Source: Phoronis australis
Lineage: Eukaryota; Phoronida; Phoronidae
Reading direction: 5' to 3'
DNA length: 64,000 bases
NCBI GenBank assembly: GCA_002633005.1
Contig: NMRA01000300.1
Location: forward strand, 160,022-224,021
The translations under genes were made by a program, and so were the position numbers. This document shows positions 1 through 11,785 of this stretch, piece after piece. Position 1 is the first letter of the stretch. Every line of letters begins with the position of its first letter. The notes beneath the pieces are model-generated. The model was not told where the DNA came from, made no database searches, and saw nothing but the letters and a program-made list of their open reading frames with translations.

Positions 1-690
1 AGTGTTTGAGATGGACCGGGCTGCTGGTAATTTTTTCAATACACATATTGTTTGAAATGGACCTTTCTGCTGGTCCCTTCCTCAATACACATAATCTTTG
101 AGATGGAGGGGGCTGCTGGTCCATTGTTTGAGATGGACCGGGCTGATGGTCCATTGTTTGAGATGGACCGGGCTGCTGGTCCTTTTCTCAATACACATAC
201 TGTTTGAGATGGACCGGGCTGCTGGTCCTTTTCTCAATACACATACTGTTTGAGACGGACCGGGCTGCGGGTCCCTTTCTCAATACACATACTGTTTGAG
301 ATGGACCGGGCTGCTGGTCCTTTTCTCAATACACATACTGCTTGAGACGGACCGGGCTGCGGGTCCCTTTCTCAATACACATACTGTTTGAGATGGACCG
401 GGCTGCTGGTCCTTTTCTCAATACACATACTATTTGAGACGGACCAGGCTGCGGGTCCCTTTCTCAATACACATACTGTTTGAGATGGACCGGGCTGCTG
501 GTCTTTTTCTCAATACACATACTGTTTGAGATGGACCGGGCTGCGGGTCCCTTTCTCAATACACATACTGTTTGAGATGGACCGGGCTGCTGGTCCTTTT
601 CTCAATACACATACTGTTTGAGACGGACCGGGCTGCGGGTCCCTTTCTCAATACACATACTGTTTGGGATTGAACGGGCTGTTGGTCTTA
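1..690. repeat. 46-bp minisatellite with 92-bp dimer order
   Basis: A roughly 46-bp unit beginning TGTTTGAGATGGACCGGGCT and ending CAATACACATAC repeats through the region. It is irregular and shortened before about 190 and regular from about 199 to 660. Two variants alternate: one has GATGG with GCTGGTCCTTTT, the other has GACGG with GCGGGTCCCTTT. The basic higher-order period is therefore 92 bp. The last unit (about 661-700) is diverged. No coding signal is seen. The array runs off the left edge, so its full length is unknown. Confidence 0.95.
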
Positions 691-1080
691 TTCTCATCAC
701 TGTGAACCAATCACTAGGGTGACGAGTTGTTATGCTCGTGCGCCTGGCGAAGGAGAATAACGGACTATTCACACCGTTCGGACTTTCACTGCACGTGACC
801 TCATGCCTTCCAAAGCTGGACGGTTAGCGGGTTTCTACAATCGTAAACTTGTAACATAGCTCGCAGCACACTTAGGTCGATTTTGGTCATAGAGATGAAA
901 TGTTTAGGTTTTCATTTAAAAATAAATAACAACTTTATAAACACCACCGAGCACTACTTTGGAATACCTCCCTTCAAACTCGTATATAATAACTAGGCTT
1001 TTTCAACCAGTAAAATTATATGCTTTCTGAAACAATGAAGTTCAGGTTTTATATTTATGCACCATCATTATTATTATTAA

Positions 1081-1120
<40 letters not shown>

Positions 1121-1159
1121 ACGTTAACCCATCTTTTAATTTAATTTTTTATTTTTAAG
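691..1159. other. non-coding flank with ATT microsatellite
   Basis: No open frame or splice-bounded exon is seen here. A (TAT)n microsatellite occupies about 1064-1119. Confidence 0.7.
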
Positions 1160-1173
1160 AAAGGTACATTCAT
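1160..1173 (+). repeat. target-site duplication, left copy (LINE)
   Basis: The 14-mer AAAGGTACATTCAT occurs here and again, identically, at 4151-4164, directly after an A-rich tail. This is the pattern left by target-primed reverse transcription, and it fixes both ends of the LINE between the copies. Confidence 0.88.
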
Positions 1174-1307
1174 GTCAGCACTCCTGGCCAGTTACTTGTG
1201 ACATTGCTGCTCAGTGGAACTCATGTTTCAGCCCGAACTTTGTTGAACCTTTGCTACGGTTTTTCTGTTTTGCAGAGCTATAGTATGGAAATGATACCAT
1301 ACTTAGG

Positions 1308-2360
1308 ATGAGTACCATTAAATTCCTTTCTGTTAACTGCAAGGGGCTTCAGAACTACCAAAAGAGAAAAGATGTTTTTAAGTTCCCCAGGGACAAAAAT
1401 GCTTCAATATAATGTTTGCAAGACACTAATTTCTCTGCAAAGGATGTCAACATTGTTCGCTCGCAGTGGAGTTTCCAGTTTGTGCACAGTCCTGGAACAA
1501 ATAATTCTAGAGGTACTGCAATTCTCTTTAACAAATAACTTTGAGTACAAACTAAAAAGCATTTTATTGATCATAAAGGGAACCTTATAGTTAGTGAAAT
1601 ATTTTCAATGAACCGTTTCAAGGTTGTACTTGTAAAGTTATATAGACCAAACGCTGACAGTCCGAACTTCTTTGAAAAGGTCCAACAATTGATAGTTGAT
1701 ATGGATTTGGATTTTGGTATTCTATGTGGTGATTGGAATCTCGTGCAGAATTTTGATATAGATTGTGTCAATTATAAAAATATTAATAACCCCAATGCCA
1801 AAAACGCAGTTGAAGTCATGAAAAAGGTTTTAAGTTTAACAGATCCCTGTTTGTAACCCAAACGCTACTGGCTACACATGGCGTAAATTGAACCCTGTCA
1901 AAAAGTCAAGATGAGAATTTTTTCTCGTTTCGGATGAACTTTTGTCACTTATAAACAGAACGGAGATAATACCTGGCTATAGAACTGACCATTCAATGGA
2001 TACAACTACCATACAACTTAATAATTTCTCATCTGGTAAAGGGTTTTGGAAATTTAATTCATCAGTCCTCCAAGTCATAGAATATATACAGAAAGTTAAA
2101 GAGATTTTTTACGAAGTGAGAAAAGAATATGCAGCACTGGTTTACAATTTTGACAACATAAATCAGATACCGGATGGTGAACTATATCTTACTATTGAGG
2201 ACAGTTTATTTCTTGACTTCCTTTTGATGAAAGTGAAGGAATTTACTATTTGCAATTGTTCCAGAAAGAAAAAAAAACAGATATCTGTTAAGAAAGCCCT
2301 TTTGGCAGTCCAAATTCAATTATTGCATGATTTTTTAATCATCACCATGATGATTTTTTG
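1308..2360 (+). pseudogene. LINE ORF2, endonuclease domain (broken)
   Basis: The frame opens at ATG 1308 (MSTIKFLSVNCKG), the usual start of an L1-type endonuclease. It has a stop near 1410 and more near 1540. The catalytic-type motifs CGDWNL (about 1725) and RTDHS (about 1981) are visible, matching the GD(F/W)N and (S/T)DH signatures of the exonuclease-endonuclease-phosphatase fold. The frame changes between 1860 and 1942. GFWKFNSS at about 2041 is the linker that follows the endonuclease in Tx1-like elements. It cannot make a complete protein. Confidence 0.82.
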
Positions 2361-2790
2361 AGTAATATTTTCAATGATCTTCAATCTCAGCAACAGGAAC
2401 TCCAAGCACACGAACTTAAAGGCTCTTTCTTAAGATCACGTGCTTACTGGATTGAACATGGCGAGAATCAAAAAAATATTTTCGTGGACTTCAGAAAAGA
2501 AATTTTGTTCAGAAGAACATTAACAGTTTGATTGATACAAACGGTCAAACATTATGTGATCAGAATGATATACTGAAGTCAATACGGACCTTCTATTTTG
2601 ACCTTTGCAAATGTAAAGATACAGAACTTGACAATATTAATCTTCATGATTATTTGGACACATTTATTTCCCCAGACTGTAGCATACTGAGAGTACCTTA
2701 CTTGACCAAGATGTGACTATGGAGGAGGTTGAAGGCATACTTAAGAAAATGAAAAATAAGTCACCCGGTTCAGACTTTGAGATTGATAGG
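2361..2790 (+). pseudogene. LINE ORF2, N-terminal RT region (broken)
   Basis: Two frames together give the spacer and the first RT block: RSRAYWIEHGE (about 2433), then LIDTNGQTL (about 2528), and finally EEVEGILKKMKNKSPGSD (about 2725-2775), which is the opening RT block of L1-type elements. The sequence then jumps to the post-RT region, so the palm with its catalytic aspartates is deleted. Confidence 0.75.
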
Positions 2791-2821
2791 GTCGCTAGAA
2801 GAGTTATTATACAAAATTATG

Positions 2822-2884
2822 AAAATGGCGGCCTTAAAATGGCGGCCTTAAAATGGCGGCCTTAAAATGGCGGCCTTAAAATGC
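2822..2884 (+). repeat. 14-bp tandem repeat inside LINE coding region
   Basis: AAAATGGCGGCCTT is present four times head to tail, followed by a partial fifth copy. The unit encodes the conserved NGGLK motif that starts the post-RT region of Tx1-like ORF2. The three extra units add 42 bp and create a TAA stop in the continuing frame. Confidence 0.92.
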
Positions 2885-3720
2885 CTCTCGTCACATCCTT
2901 TATTAAAAACTTAAAATTTACCTGGATAAGAAAAAGTTTTGAAAATAGGGATAACGCCAATGCGTGGATCCGGTTGTTGGATTATTTGCCAGATAATTCT
3001 TTGGAATTGTTAAAATTTGGTGATTATTACTTTAAATGTCTTTTGTTGAAAATTAAAAACCCATTTTGGAAAGACGTTTTTCAATCGTTCTATGATTTAC
3101 AGCTACATGTAATAATAAATAATGGTAAACCATTATCTTTGCAGCCATTGTGGTATAACAATAATGTAATGATTGGTGGAAAAACGGTATTCTATAAGAG
3201 GTGGTTTAAGAAAGGTTTTCATAGTGTGACTGACTTGATTCATCCCTAAGGGCGACTTATTAATTATACTGAATTTTGTAAAAAGGCTGGCTTTGTCCCC
3301 TTTTAATGAATTTTCGGCATTCACCAGACCATTCAAAAGACAGAACACAGTTTTGATTACAAACAAAATGTTGTGTTATTACCATTATGGTCCAAAGTGT
3401 ATGAAAATATAACTAGATCTCCAAAAAGCATTAATTACTTTTATGATTTATTTGTTAAATATCAGTACTGTAAACCTTCTTCAGAAGTAAAATGGAATTT
3501 AAGCTTAAGAATGACCAATGAAAGTATGGATTGGGATTTCATAAATAGTGCTAGTGGCAAGTATACTGATACAACAATGAGGTGATTTAATTATAGAATT
3601 GTACATGTACATAACATTCTTCCAACAAAATGTTTTCTCAAAAATTGGTATTATAAACTCAAATCTATGTTCTTTCTGCAGTCTCAGAATCAATTATACA
3701 TTTGTTCTGGGAGTGTACAT
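2881..3720 (+). pseudogene. LINE ORF2, C-terminal region (broken)
   Basis: The reading frame from 2881 (MPLVTSFIKNLKFTWIRK) matches the conserved post-RT part of L1-Tx1 ORF2. It stops at 3249 and resumes at 3373 (PLWSKVYENITRSP). A short frame-shifted tail at about 3660-3715 contains the terminal Cys/His knuckle. Stops at 3249 and 3585 show decay. Confidence 0.75.
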
Positions 3721-4150
3721 GTGTTAAAATTTTGTGGCAGAAATTACTAATTTGGCTCAAGCAGATTTTTCACATCAATATGAATATTTCCGCAAAAGAG
3801 GTTTTGTTAGGTTTTTGCAATAAAAGTTTGTTTGTACATGATCTCATGTTTTGCTTAAAGAATATATTATTATAGGTGAAAATTTAAGGAAGCTGTACCT
3901 ATTTTTGATAATTTACGGGTTTATATCATAGATTTTTGTAAAGTTGTACCTGATTTGTAAACAAAATTTTGAGTTGGAGCGACATTTAAATACGTGGAAA
4001 GATCTTGCATATTTGATTTAGACTCTCTTCCTATCATACTTGGTATTTAGTGTTGTTATTTGTGACTCAGTGTGCACACTTGCTATGTATATATGTTTGT
4101 AATATGTTTTTCTGCAAAAATAAAAATAGAAATAAAAATAAAAAAAATAA

Positions 4151-4164
4151 AAAGGTACATTCAT
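4151..4164 (+). repeat. target-site duplication, right copy (LINE)
   Basis: Exact repeat of 1160-1173, immediately after the A-rich LINE tail. Confidence 0.88.
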
Positions 4165-4701
4165 AGCAAAACAACCCCTTGGGTCGATATTAATAAAACA
4201 TTTTTTAAATGAAAACTTTGCCATTTGCCTCATAACCGCTGTTAAGAATTTTCGATTAGTTTTTTTCCGTTTCATGGTTTCTATGACAAATCAACTCGCT
4301 AAACGTAAGCTATTTTTGTAAAAAATTGCAGTCGTATTCGTCTTTGTTACACAACGCAAAAACTAGGTATTTATATCGAAAATCCTAAGTGTTTTGAGAT
4401 TGATGAATAAATATCAAGTTTTGAAAGGTTCAGCGAAATCCACCGAGCCGTTTTCGAGAACTCGCTTTCCTAATTTAAAATTATGTCAGTTTGCCGAAGC
4501 CGAGAAAAAAACAATTAAGTAGTGAGAGGTGAAAGCCTTCGGTTAGTAATTACTCGGTGAAAACTTGTTTTCGACCAGTATAACCTAAATATGATTGAAC
4601 ATGTTCGCTTTTTCATAATTCACGCGCAATGTCAACTGAATTTGCAATGAGTAATTAACTTAATTATCACAAAAACGTTTAATAATCCAAGTCGATTTCC
4701 A
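4165..4701. other. non-coding stretch
   Basis: AT-rich sequence with no supportable gene or repeat seen. Confidence 0.5.
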
Positions 4702-4931
4702 ATGCATCGAGTCAAACTAGGTCATGTAGGTGGAACCTACGTATTACGTGGGTCATGGTGGTGCATTGTGGTCCATATTAAGGTAGGTCAACAGTTCCCT
4801 GTTATACACACCACGCGCCGACAGACTGATATGAAATGGATAGCAGAAATCGAGTCGGTGGTTAAAGCGCGTCGTGAAAATGAGATCGAGACAGCGAAAT
4901 GTCAAACTACATATAAAATTAAGGAATTTGG
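4702..4931 (+). CDS. weak exon candidate, unknown
   Basis: An open frame runs from ATG 4702, with a second in-frame ATG at 4831. It ends in a good splice-donor context (GG|GTGAGG, around 4930). The part after 4831 is charged and helix-prone (MKWIAEIESVVKARRENEIE). No family is recognised and no partner exon was found. A chance ORF is about as likely. Confidence 0.2.
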
Positions 4932-5781
4932 GTGAGGATTTATCTCTTTTTCACAGACTTTCTGTGTTTGTGAACACAAAATCACAGTGTTGTGAGGCGA
5001 CTCGTAGCATTCGCTCTCTGCACCTAAAATAAGTAAGGATACCTACGCGAGTCATGCACTCGACGAATGAAACATTTTCCACTTCTGCAACCAGGCGTCG
5101 CCACTTGTTGGATTAGATTCTTGTTGCTAAAACTGCACGCTTGAAATGAGCCCGCCAAACCGACCTCATAAGTACAGTCGTAACATCTGTCTGTGAAAAG
5201 GAAAACTGATGTAGTGTGCAATTAACAACTGGTACTCAGCAGTGACCACTTTCAACCATTGTACACTTTGAAATAACCAGTGAACCCTGAGCTGTATTGA
5301 AGCTTAAAAAATAGTTTCCATGGGAACTTCGACCTTGCAATTTTTTTTTGACCTTTTTCACCTCATTCACACGCGTGTAATGGAGTTTGGCGAAAAATGA
5401 CTAAATTTTGAAAATTACAGACATAAACATTGCGCCAACATTAATGCTTTCTGACAATAATTCAAACTCACGTTGAAACACAAAAAGGCGACCGAAGAAG
5501 GAAAACTAACAGTAAAATTAAACGTTTTAATCACACTTCCACTGACAGAATATAAACTACATTTAATCACAAAAATGTCTGGACTTATTTGTACATTAAT
5601 GCTGTGGTGAATTGAAGTTTTGAAGCTGTTTGTATACGAAACAAAGGACTGTGTTATTTTGTTAACAAAAAGTTTGTGAAGTAAAAATTGTGAGACAAAT
5701 AGTCCGAAAGGGGTAGGAAAAAGCCGACATGAAATCAAGATTTGTTTTTGACGACTTTTGTCAGAGATGCCCCCCACGTCA

Positions 5782-6014
5782 CATGCGCGCACCCGGGGGC
5801 ACCAGGAGCTCGAAAGAGCCCCCCCCCCCTATTTGGCGAAGTGGGCAAAAGGGTCCGCCTCAGAGAAACAAAAATTCTGAAAAAGTAGAAAAGGAGGCTT
5901 ATGTCCACTAAAAAGGCAGAAATTAGGCGATTGCACGTAACCCCTTCTTAGTAAAAGGTCAACATTCTCAAAAAAATTGAGCCCCCCTACTTTGTAGGGT
6001 GGGTGCACGCATGC
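5782..6014 (+). mobile_element. MITE family A, copy 1
   Basis: The ends are inverted: CATGCGCGCACCC at the start, and the reverse complement of CGCATGCGTGCACCCACC at the end. The interior contains GAGCCCCCC, GGGCAAAAGGGTCCGCCTCAG, GAAAAAGTAGAAAA and a C-rich block. It is shared with copies at about 34670, 38497 and 57275 (inverted). There is no transposase, so it is non-autonomous; its superfamily is not assigned. Confidence 0.72.
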
Positions 6015-7051
6015 GTTGCAACCAGTACACGTTACAGGGCCATACTATAAGCACCAATTAACAGACAAATTCAAGTTCGTCTGTGNCCCCCCCCCCCCCC
6101 CAATTCCTACACGACTGACTTTAATTCCCTGACTTCCTGTGATGTTCATATTAAAGTAGTAAGTCCTTTAATACATTCAATTCTAACACTGTTGAAATAA
6201 TTTGGGAGAGCCCCGTGAAAATATAGAGCACAAATTTGCGATATCCTGAGTTTGTAAGACATGTAACAGGCATTATATGGACATTTATCAACATTTACCA
6301 AGTTTTAGTTTGAATCCTCTAAATTGTTTTTTATATTGCAATTGCAAGAGCATTGGACTGGTGTAATACTCACACACAAACACACACGCACACACGCAAA
6401 CACACACACACACACACCGCGCGCGCACGCGCGCGCACGCACGCACACACATATTCACACATGTAAATTACCAAGTATATTGTGTGCTCAATGATCGGAA
6501 TTGTTGCGGAACACGTATGTTAAATATCTTGCACCCAAATCTCCTATCTAGTCTGTCCGTTCACTCAGTACTTTATGTCATTGAGATGTTAATCATAAAA
6601 GTTGACTGACAATTCAGACCAAAGTCAATGATCATGAAGTTAAGACCACAATGTTCGCACACGAGTCAAACACTGTACTCTTTCGGCGTCTTTTGAAAGT
6701 TGCACAAAATGAATTTGAAAGCAAATCAGCTGTATTAAAACACATCCGCAAAATAGAACCTCCCAACACGATTCTTTTAAAGATAAAAAGAACTTAATAT
6801 TCACATTTTTGTAATTCTACTTACAATTCGCCCATTGAAGCATTAGCAATTGGATTTATCAGGGTCCTGGAACACTCCGAACAACACTCTAGTGGATATT
6901 TTGCATGCACACACAATTTTATTGTCTTCCTTCTCATGGTCATGTGTAGCTATAGTTTTGTTTTGAAGCTACTTTAAAACAGACTAGCAATGGGGACCTG
7001 ACTCTGGTATCCGCTGTAGATATAAAAATTAAACCGCGGACACCAGCTACC
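6015..7051. repeat. non-coding; poly-C gap and CA/CG microsatellite
   Basis: A poly-C run carrying one N lies at 6086-6101. A (CA)n/(CG)n microsatellite lies at about 6371-6450. No gene is seen in the rest. Confidence 0.7.
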
Positions 7052-7197
7052 CGTTCAGTAACGCTAGGACCTCGCCAAAAAGCCAGACTTCGCGAGATTA
7101 CGTGAGATGTTGCCGTGTGTTTTAAATGAGAACACGTGACTTTGACTAGGTTTTAGCTAGCCAAGGTCCTAGCGTAGGTCCTAGCGTCTACTGAACG
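7052..7197. mobile_element. foldback MITE-like element
   Basis: CGTTCAGTAACGCTAGGACCT at the left is matched by the inverted AGGTCCTAGCGTCTACTGAACG at the right, with one extra base in the right arm. The right end carries an additional tandem GGTCCTAGCGTA copy. Total length is 146 bp with no coding. No clear target duplication was found. Confidence 0.7.
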
Positions 7198-9561
7198 CAC
7201 GCCAGAAATAGGATTCTAAGTCCTTGGTAATGATGTTATTTGCAGCGCCCTCTCCTGTTGAATGTATTCTGTTCTTTTTTTAGAAAATATGCAACCTAAA
7301 ACATGAAAACTAGTTAAATTATGAATTACATGTATGGCATTTAGTCATATAAGAAAAAAAGAAAATATTCAGATGGAAGTACTCACGAAATGCTACAGCT
7401 GAGGACACACTGATTAGAAAGGTAATTTGAACTTCCGTTCAATTGTGAAAGTTTGTGCGAGCAATAATTACTTCTGTGCTACTGTTGTTCACGAAATTGT
7501 TTTAGAAACGCAAAGACTCACCTGTTCGTGTTGTTTTTGTAACATTACACCGACGTGCAATATAGAGCAAGACGTGGCTTCACCACTGAACCTTCAGCTA
7601 TTTTTACAACACCATAAATTTAACAGCAAATGGTGATGTTATGCGAGTGTATTTTTCAATTTTGTAATGGCAAATTTAGAATTGCACCTACTCGCGTCAT
7701 CTAGGAAGCATTTAAGTGCCGCGGCTGCTCCCAGCAGAAAATAGGTTTGACCGTTTACTGCCATTGCTTAGGTTATCCTATAGATGGCGATAGCGCAGCT
7801 AAATCATTCTTGTTAATGTGCCAAGTTAACAGCAGGCGTCACAGGTGTTAATTTTCGTTAGTTACATTATAAATTAGACACTTGGTTTAACCATTCTCTC
7901 TCCACCCACACGCAATCACACATCATAGCTATGCCACCTATTGAATTAAAGACGTACTAATTCTGACAAAGGCTTCAAGAGATATCGTTTTGTTTCCCAG
8001 GAAAAACAATGAGCGCGTTTTATAGACTATTAGAAAAAAACCGCTTCGACACACTATTTTGGACAATCGCCAGCAAAGCGTATTACTATTTTTATTGTAA
8101 TGATCACTCTGTGAAAAGTCGGTCAATGTCGTTGGGATGTCGTGGGTCACCTGAAAATCCAGATGTATTTCCGCTACGGGTATAGGGAGCGACCTAACAG
8201 TAACTCGGTTAATCAATAAAATGGTTCCTTACCTATCTTCTGTTATAAAAGCAATTACGAATCTGCTTTGCTCATTCCATATATGTGATTTATTCCAAGT
8301 CGGTCAGTGGTTCGTTGGAGGTATAGCTAAAAACCAATTTCATTTAAGTTCGAAATTAAATGTAGTCAAACAAATTATGTTGAATGCTTTAATACGCTGT
8401 TTTCCATTAAACTCTTACCGTAGAAATCTTTTCAGAAAGTTAGTCTGAACAATAAATCTCTTATAATTTACTAAAGACAAATAGGAAGCCCGCAGAATTT
8501 AATTTTGGACAGCGTATCACTTTTCCATTGAGCTCATTTTACCATATCCTTTTGCAGTGATGGATCTACGATACTGAACGCCAGAGGGGGCGGTGCAATT
8601 GTAATTTTCGCCGGAACCCAAAAAAAATACGGCATGCCAATTTGTTTTTTTGGGTCGTGTCTGTAGGTGTTGACCATCTGACCCATACATTTTAGTTGAA
8701 TTTTGCAAAAATTACACGCTCATAACATAACAACAATATCATTTACATTTCCAAATTCCTTTAGATATAAATAAACAAAAAGAATGTCCACGACATTAAC
8801 ACATTTTCTAAGTCATCACTTCGATTCTCGGGAATTTTGTGCAAGTTTTGAGCAATTTATAAAAACACTAAACATCCCAATGTTTGAACAAAACAACTAA
8901 AGTTTTTCCTTAGTTGCGGGATGCAGCAAAAATAGTGCTTTAGTTCGGTGTAGTATAGTGTTAGTTCCGAATGGAAAACGTAAAACATAGATGACGGTAC
9001 AAAATTGTGATATACGGGAAACCATAAAATGTTGACGTTTTTAACATCTCCGAACCAATGAGTTTAAGGGTAAACAGACGTGACTGTTGTGCTGGTACTG
9101 TCGCGAGTTAACTATGCGTGACCTGTAGTGTTTTGTCAACGGGTAAAATGTCACAATATCACAACAAAACCTTTTCAGACCTATTGTCAAAATTATAGTT
9201 TGTTGAAAGTCAACAGATATGTTACGTTTCAAAATCTCTACAACACGGCGACTGTTCCCGTGCTCTCGCTAACATCTCTTTTGGAGAGAGCCAAACTTCA
9301 ACTTACTTCGCATTCCCAGTCCTTCTCAAGACCAGATACTGTTTCTAAACTGACCATTACAACAGAACGAACACAACTAGGTCTAAACTCTTTAGTTTTT
9401 CTCTCACATCGCGTCTTTGAGGGTATTGACAACCACATGCCATTAAAGATTGCTTTAAACATTGATTATAAAACACGGTTTGTGATACCATTAACTTTGA
9501 CGTTCTGACGATGACACACGTACTCACTTTTCGGTGACGTAACAGGACTGCACTCATGCAC
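7198..9561. other. non-coding stretch
   Basis: Several ORFs under 100 codons occur but none has a domain, codon bias or splice framing that I can support. A degraded terminus like the hAT-type MITE B family (CAGTGATGGATCTACG) is at about 8556. Confidence 0.5.
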
Positions 9562-9830
9562 CTTCAGTGGTGTGTTGCGCACGCACAGTTGCGCATTTTC
9601 GCCACATATCCCCTTATGCCTGCCTCGGACGTACCAGTAAACCCACTCGACGAACGGTGAGCTTGGGCCAATGGCGTGTTCTAGGTACACAGCCGTCCCT
9701 ATCGGGCAAATTTTCTTTTGTGGTTTCAGAATGTAGTTGCCGTAGACGTCGCGTTCACCCGTGTAGACACATCGCCAGTAGATGCAACGGTCGATAGCGT
9801 CGGGGATGAAGTCCCCTACACTAATGCAAC
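9562..9830 (-). CDS. internal exon, chitin-binding-like cysteine-rich domain
   Basis: On the minus strand an AG acceptor (ACACTAG|GTTGC) and a donor (CTGAAG|GTGCAT) bound an open exon of 269 bp. It opens as CISVGDFIPDAIDRCIYWRC, continues to KKICPIGTAVYLE, and ends near GICGENAQLC. The order Cys, GDFIPD, Cys, Tyr-Trp-x-Cys and CP-x-GT resembles the peritrophin-A/CBM14 pattern, which in other animals binds chitin in secreted or matrix proteins. The domain call is inference from cysteine spacing. Neighbouring exons of the same gene were not found, so start, end and product are unknown. An aromatic-rich run (EWVYWYVRGR) separates the last two cysteine clusters. Confidence 0.5.
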
Positions 9831-10123
9831 CTAGTGTGTAAACATTCAACAATTACTAATTTCCACATATGCAGGAGCCTTATTAAGAAAGTTTTCCATC
9901 TATCAAACGTTATTAAAAATACAAATGTGATTAGTTTTGTTTGTTCCCTTTTCAAAATCATGACTAGCATCAATAAAAGTACATGGGACCGAATTTCGTA
10001 CTTACACCAATACGGTTTGTGATTTACATGAACAATAAAAGGATGCTAAACCCAGTTTTTGCCTATTATCAAAGTACAACTTTGTTACATTTACAACTGG
10101 ACCACTGAACTTTGGTCTGTAAG
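9831..10123. other. non-coding stretch
   Basis: AT-rich, no gene seen; presumably intron or flank of the exon at 9562-9830. Confidence 0.4.
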
Positions 10124-10223
10124 AGAGATGAAAGGGAAATGGAAAGAGAGGGAGGGATGGGTGGAAGGGAGAGGGAGGGNNNNNNNNNNNNNNNNNNNNN
10201 NNNNNNNNNNNNNNNNNNNNNNN

Positions 10224-10265
<42 letters not shown>
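10124..10265. repeat. purine-rich GA microsatellite with 44-N gap
   Basis: A GGGA/GAGA-rich purine strand leads into an assembly gap (Ns at 10180-10223) and then a (GA)n run at 10224-10265. The true repeat length is unknown. ORFs crossing the Ns are artefacts. Confidence 0.95.
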
Positions 10266-10267
<2 letters not shown>

Positions 10268-11616
10268 AATCTAGTGTACAATACAACTTAATATAAAATA
10301 TAAGATGACAATGATTACACGCTATTCATACATTGGACTTACGTTGAAAGACTGACTTATGATATCAATACCATAAATACTTAAACATATAAACTTGGCA
10401 CCTTAGTAACAATAGGGTGTAACATATCAACACTCCACAGAATGCAATGCGTTAATGGTCTCAGTAAGTGGTAATTACGTGTTCGTGTATGTTTGTGAGT
10501 GCATGTGTTCGTGTATGTGCGTTTTGACTGTTTATAGTAAGTTTAGGTATCAATTGTTGAGTTATTTCTCTGAGAGAACTGAGTTATCATGTGTTGCTAG
10601 TTTTGGTGACATTTAACAACCGTTCGTTGATTGAAAACCATGCAAGTGTGTGTTGTTGATTTCAGTTTCGTTGTTTGTTGGTTTTGTACACGAAGGTGTA
10701 TTTATAAGAAGAATAAATGCTGGACTCTAGTTGTGCCTTACAATGAGTGTGGGTCTAGCATTTACCATCTATTGTGTCAAATGCTTTTGAAAGATCTAAA
10801 ATATGACTTTGGGGTTTATCCCGGTGTTCAGATGTCCGTTAATTCTGTCAGTTACTTCGAATGTTGCAGGTTTTGTTTATCTTAATTTCTGAAAACCATA
10901 GCGATGCTCATACAAGGGATTGTACACTGTACTGAGTCATAGAACTCTGAGATGCCAAGTCTCGTACGTGACTTATGTATTCTATAATCAGGGCTTGCGA
11001 CCCCGAGACGAGCCGCTAGAGTTTGTATGCTCAACTGAGTTTTGACCAAGAGCTGTAGTTATCAAATCAAGTCGAATTCCATTACTTCATTTTCCTTTTT
11101 TGGCATTTTGTTCATCAAGCGAAACTCTTGATGTACGATTCCAGACAACCAGCAATTTCCCGACAAAATTAATCAACAAACCCGACAATTACATACTTCA
11201 TTCTTTGTATGCACCGACCTTTGGCCCAGGCGGCTTCAAACCGGGAATTACCTACCTACAAGTGGCGAAAGCGTAGTTTGAATGCTCACTTACGTCAAAA
11301 ACTATGTTAAATTCTGCCCAAGTTAAGACTGAAATCCAAAACCGACTTTGTGTTTATGAAACGGTATCTTCTGAAGTTTCGTCCTCGGTAAAAACTTAGC
11401 CCGAATTTCGGTTATCACATGGACAATTTCTTTAGTCTTAGGTCAATTTCGATGAAACGGGCCAGCGTGTGTCATTTACAGCCGTTTTTAAACAAATAAC
11501 TTATCCTGCCGAAAACGCGGAATTTCGTAATAATATTTTGGTCTAACTTGATGGTATTATTTTGCATCTGATTTCTACGGTTTCCCAAAGATAGCATCGC
11601 GCGTTTCTTTTTTAAT
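10266..11616. other. non-coding stretch
   Basis: No coding region, RNA gene or clear repeat supported. A GT-rich patch lies at about 10480-10520. Confidence 0.5.
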
Positions 11617-11785
11617 TATCTCAGGATATCCACATCCCGAATTAATTATCTCAGGATCTTGAGATCCCGATTTAATTATTTTGGGATCTCAGGATCTCGA
11701 GATCCTGGCTTATTTATCTCAGAATCTCGAGATCCTGAAGTTCCGGATCTCGAGATCCTGAAGTTCCGGATCACGAGATCCTGAC
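11617..11785. repeat. degenerate palindromic CTCGAGATCC repeat
   Basis: Variants of GGATCTCGAGATCC, itself a palindrome, recur five or six times separated by AATTATCT or GAAGTTCC spacers. Each unit can fold on itself. Confidence 0.8.

Larger units (their letters stand above)
1174..4150 (+). mobile_element. L1-Tx1-type LINE, internally deleted, with 14-bp TSD
   Basis: A non-LTR retrotransposon insertion of 2977 bp. Conceptual translation gives, in order, an APE-like endonuclease (1308-1860, then 1942-2100), the linker that precedes reverse transcriptase with the GFWKFN motif (about 2041), the start of RT ending at KSPGSD (about 2760), and then an abrupt jump to the C-terminal region starting NGGLKMP (about 2822-2895). 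The RT core is absent. The last part (about 3660-3715) resembles the cysteine/histidine knuckle at the end of L1-Tx1 ORF2 (C-x2-C and H-x4-C spacing). The 3' end (4116-4150) is A-rich with interspersed T and G. ORF1 is missing, so the copy is also 5'-truncated. Stops and frameshifts make it dead. The family assignment rests on motif recognition. Confidence 0.9.

Noticed and set aside
1-690. CRISPR-like array
   Set aside because: Repeats are directly adjacent with no unique spacers, in an animal genome.
5415-5792. 125-codon minus-strand ORF
   Set aside because: No domain, no splice framing, and its start overlaps MITE A.
10002-10286. Ser-Leu/Arg-Glu repeat ORFs
   Set aside because: They cross 44 Ns and a GA microsatellite.
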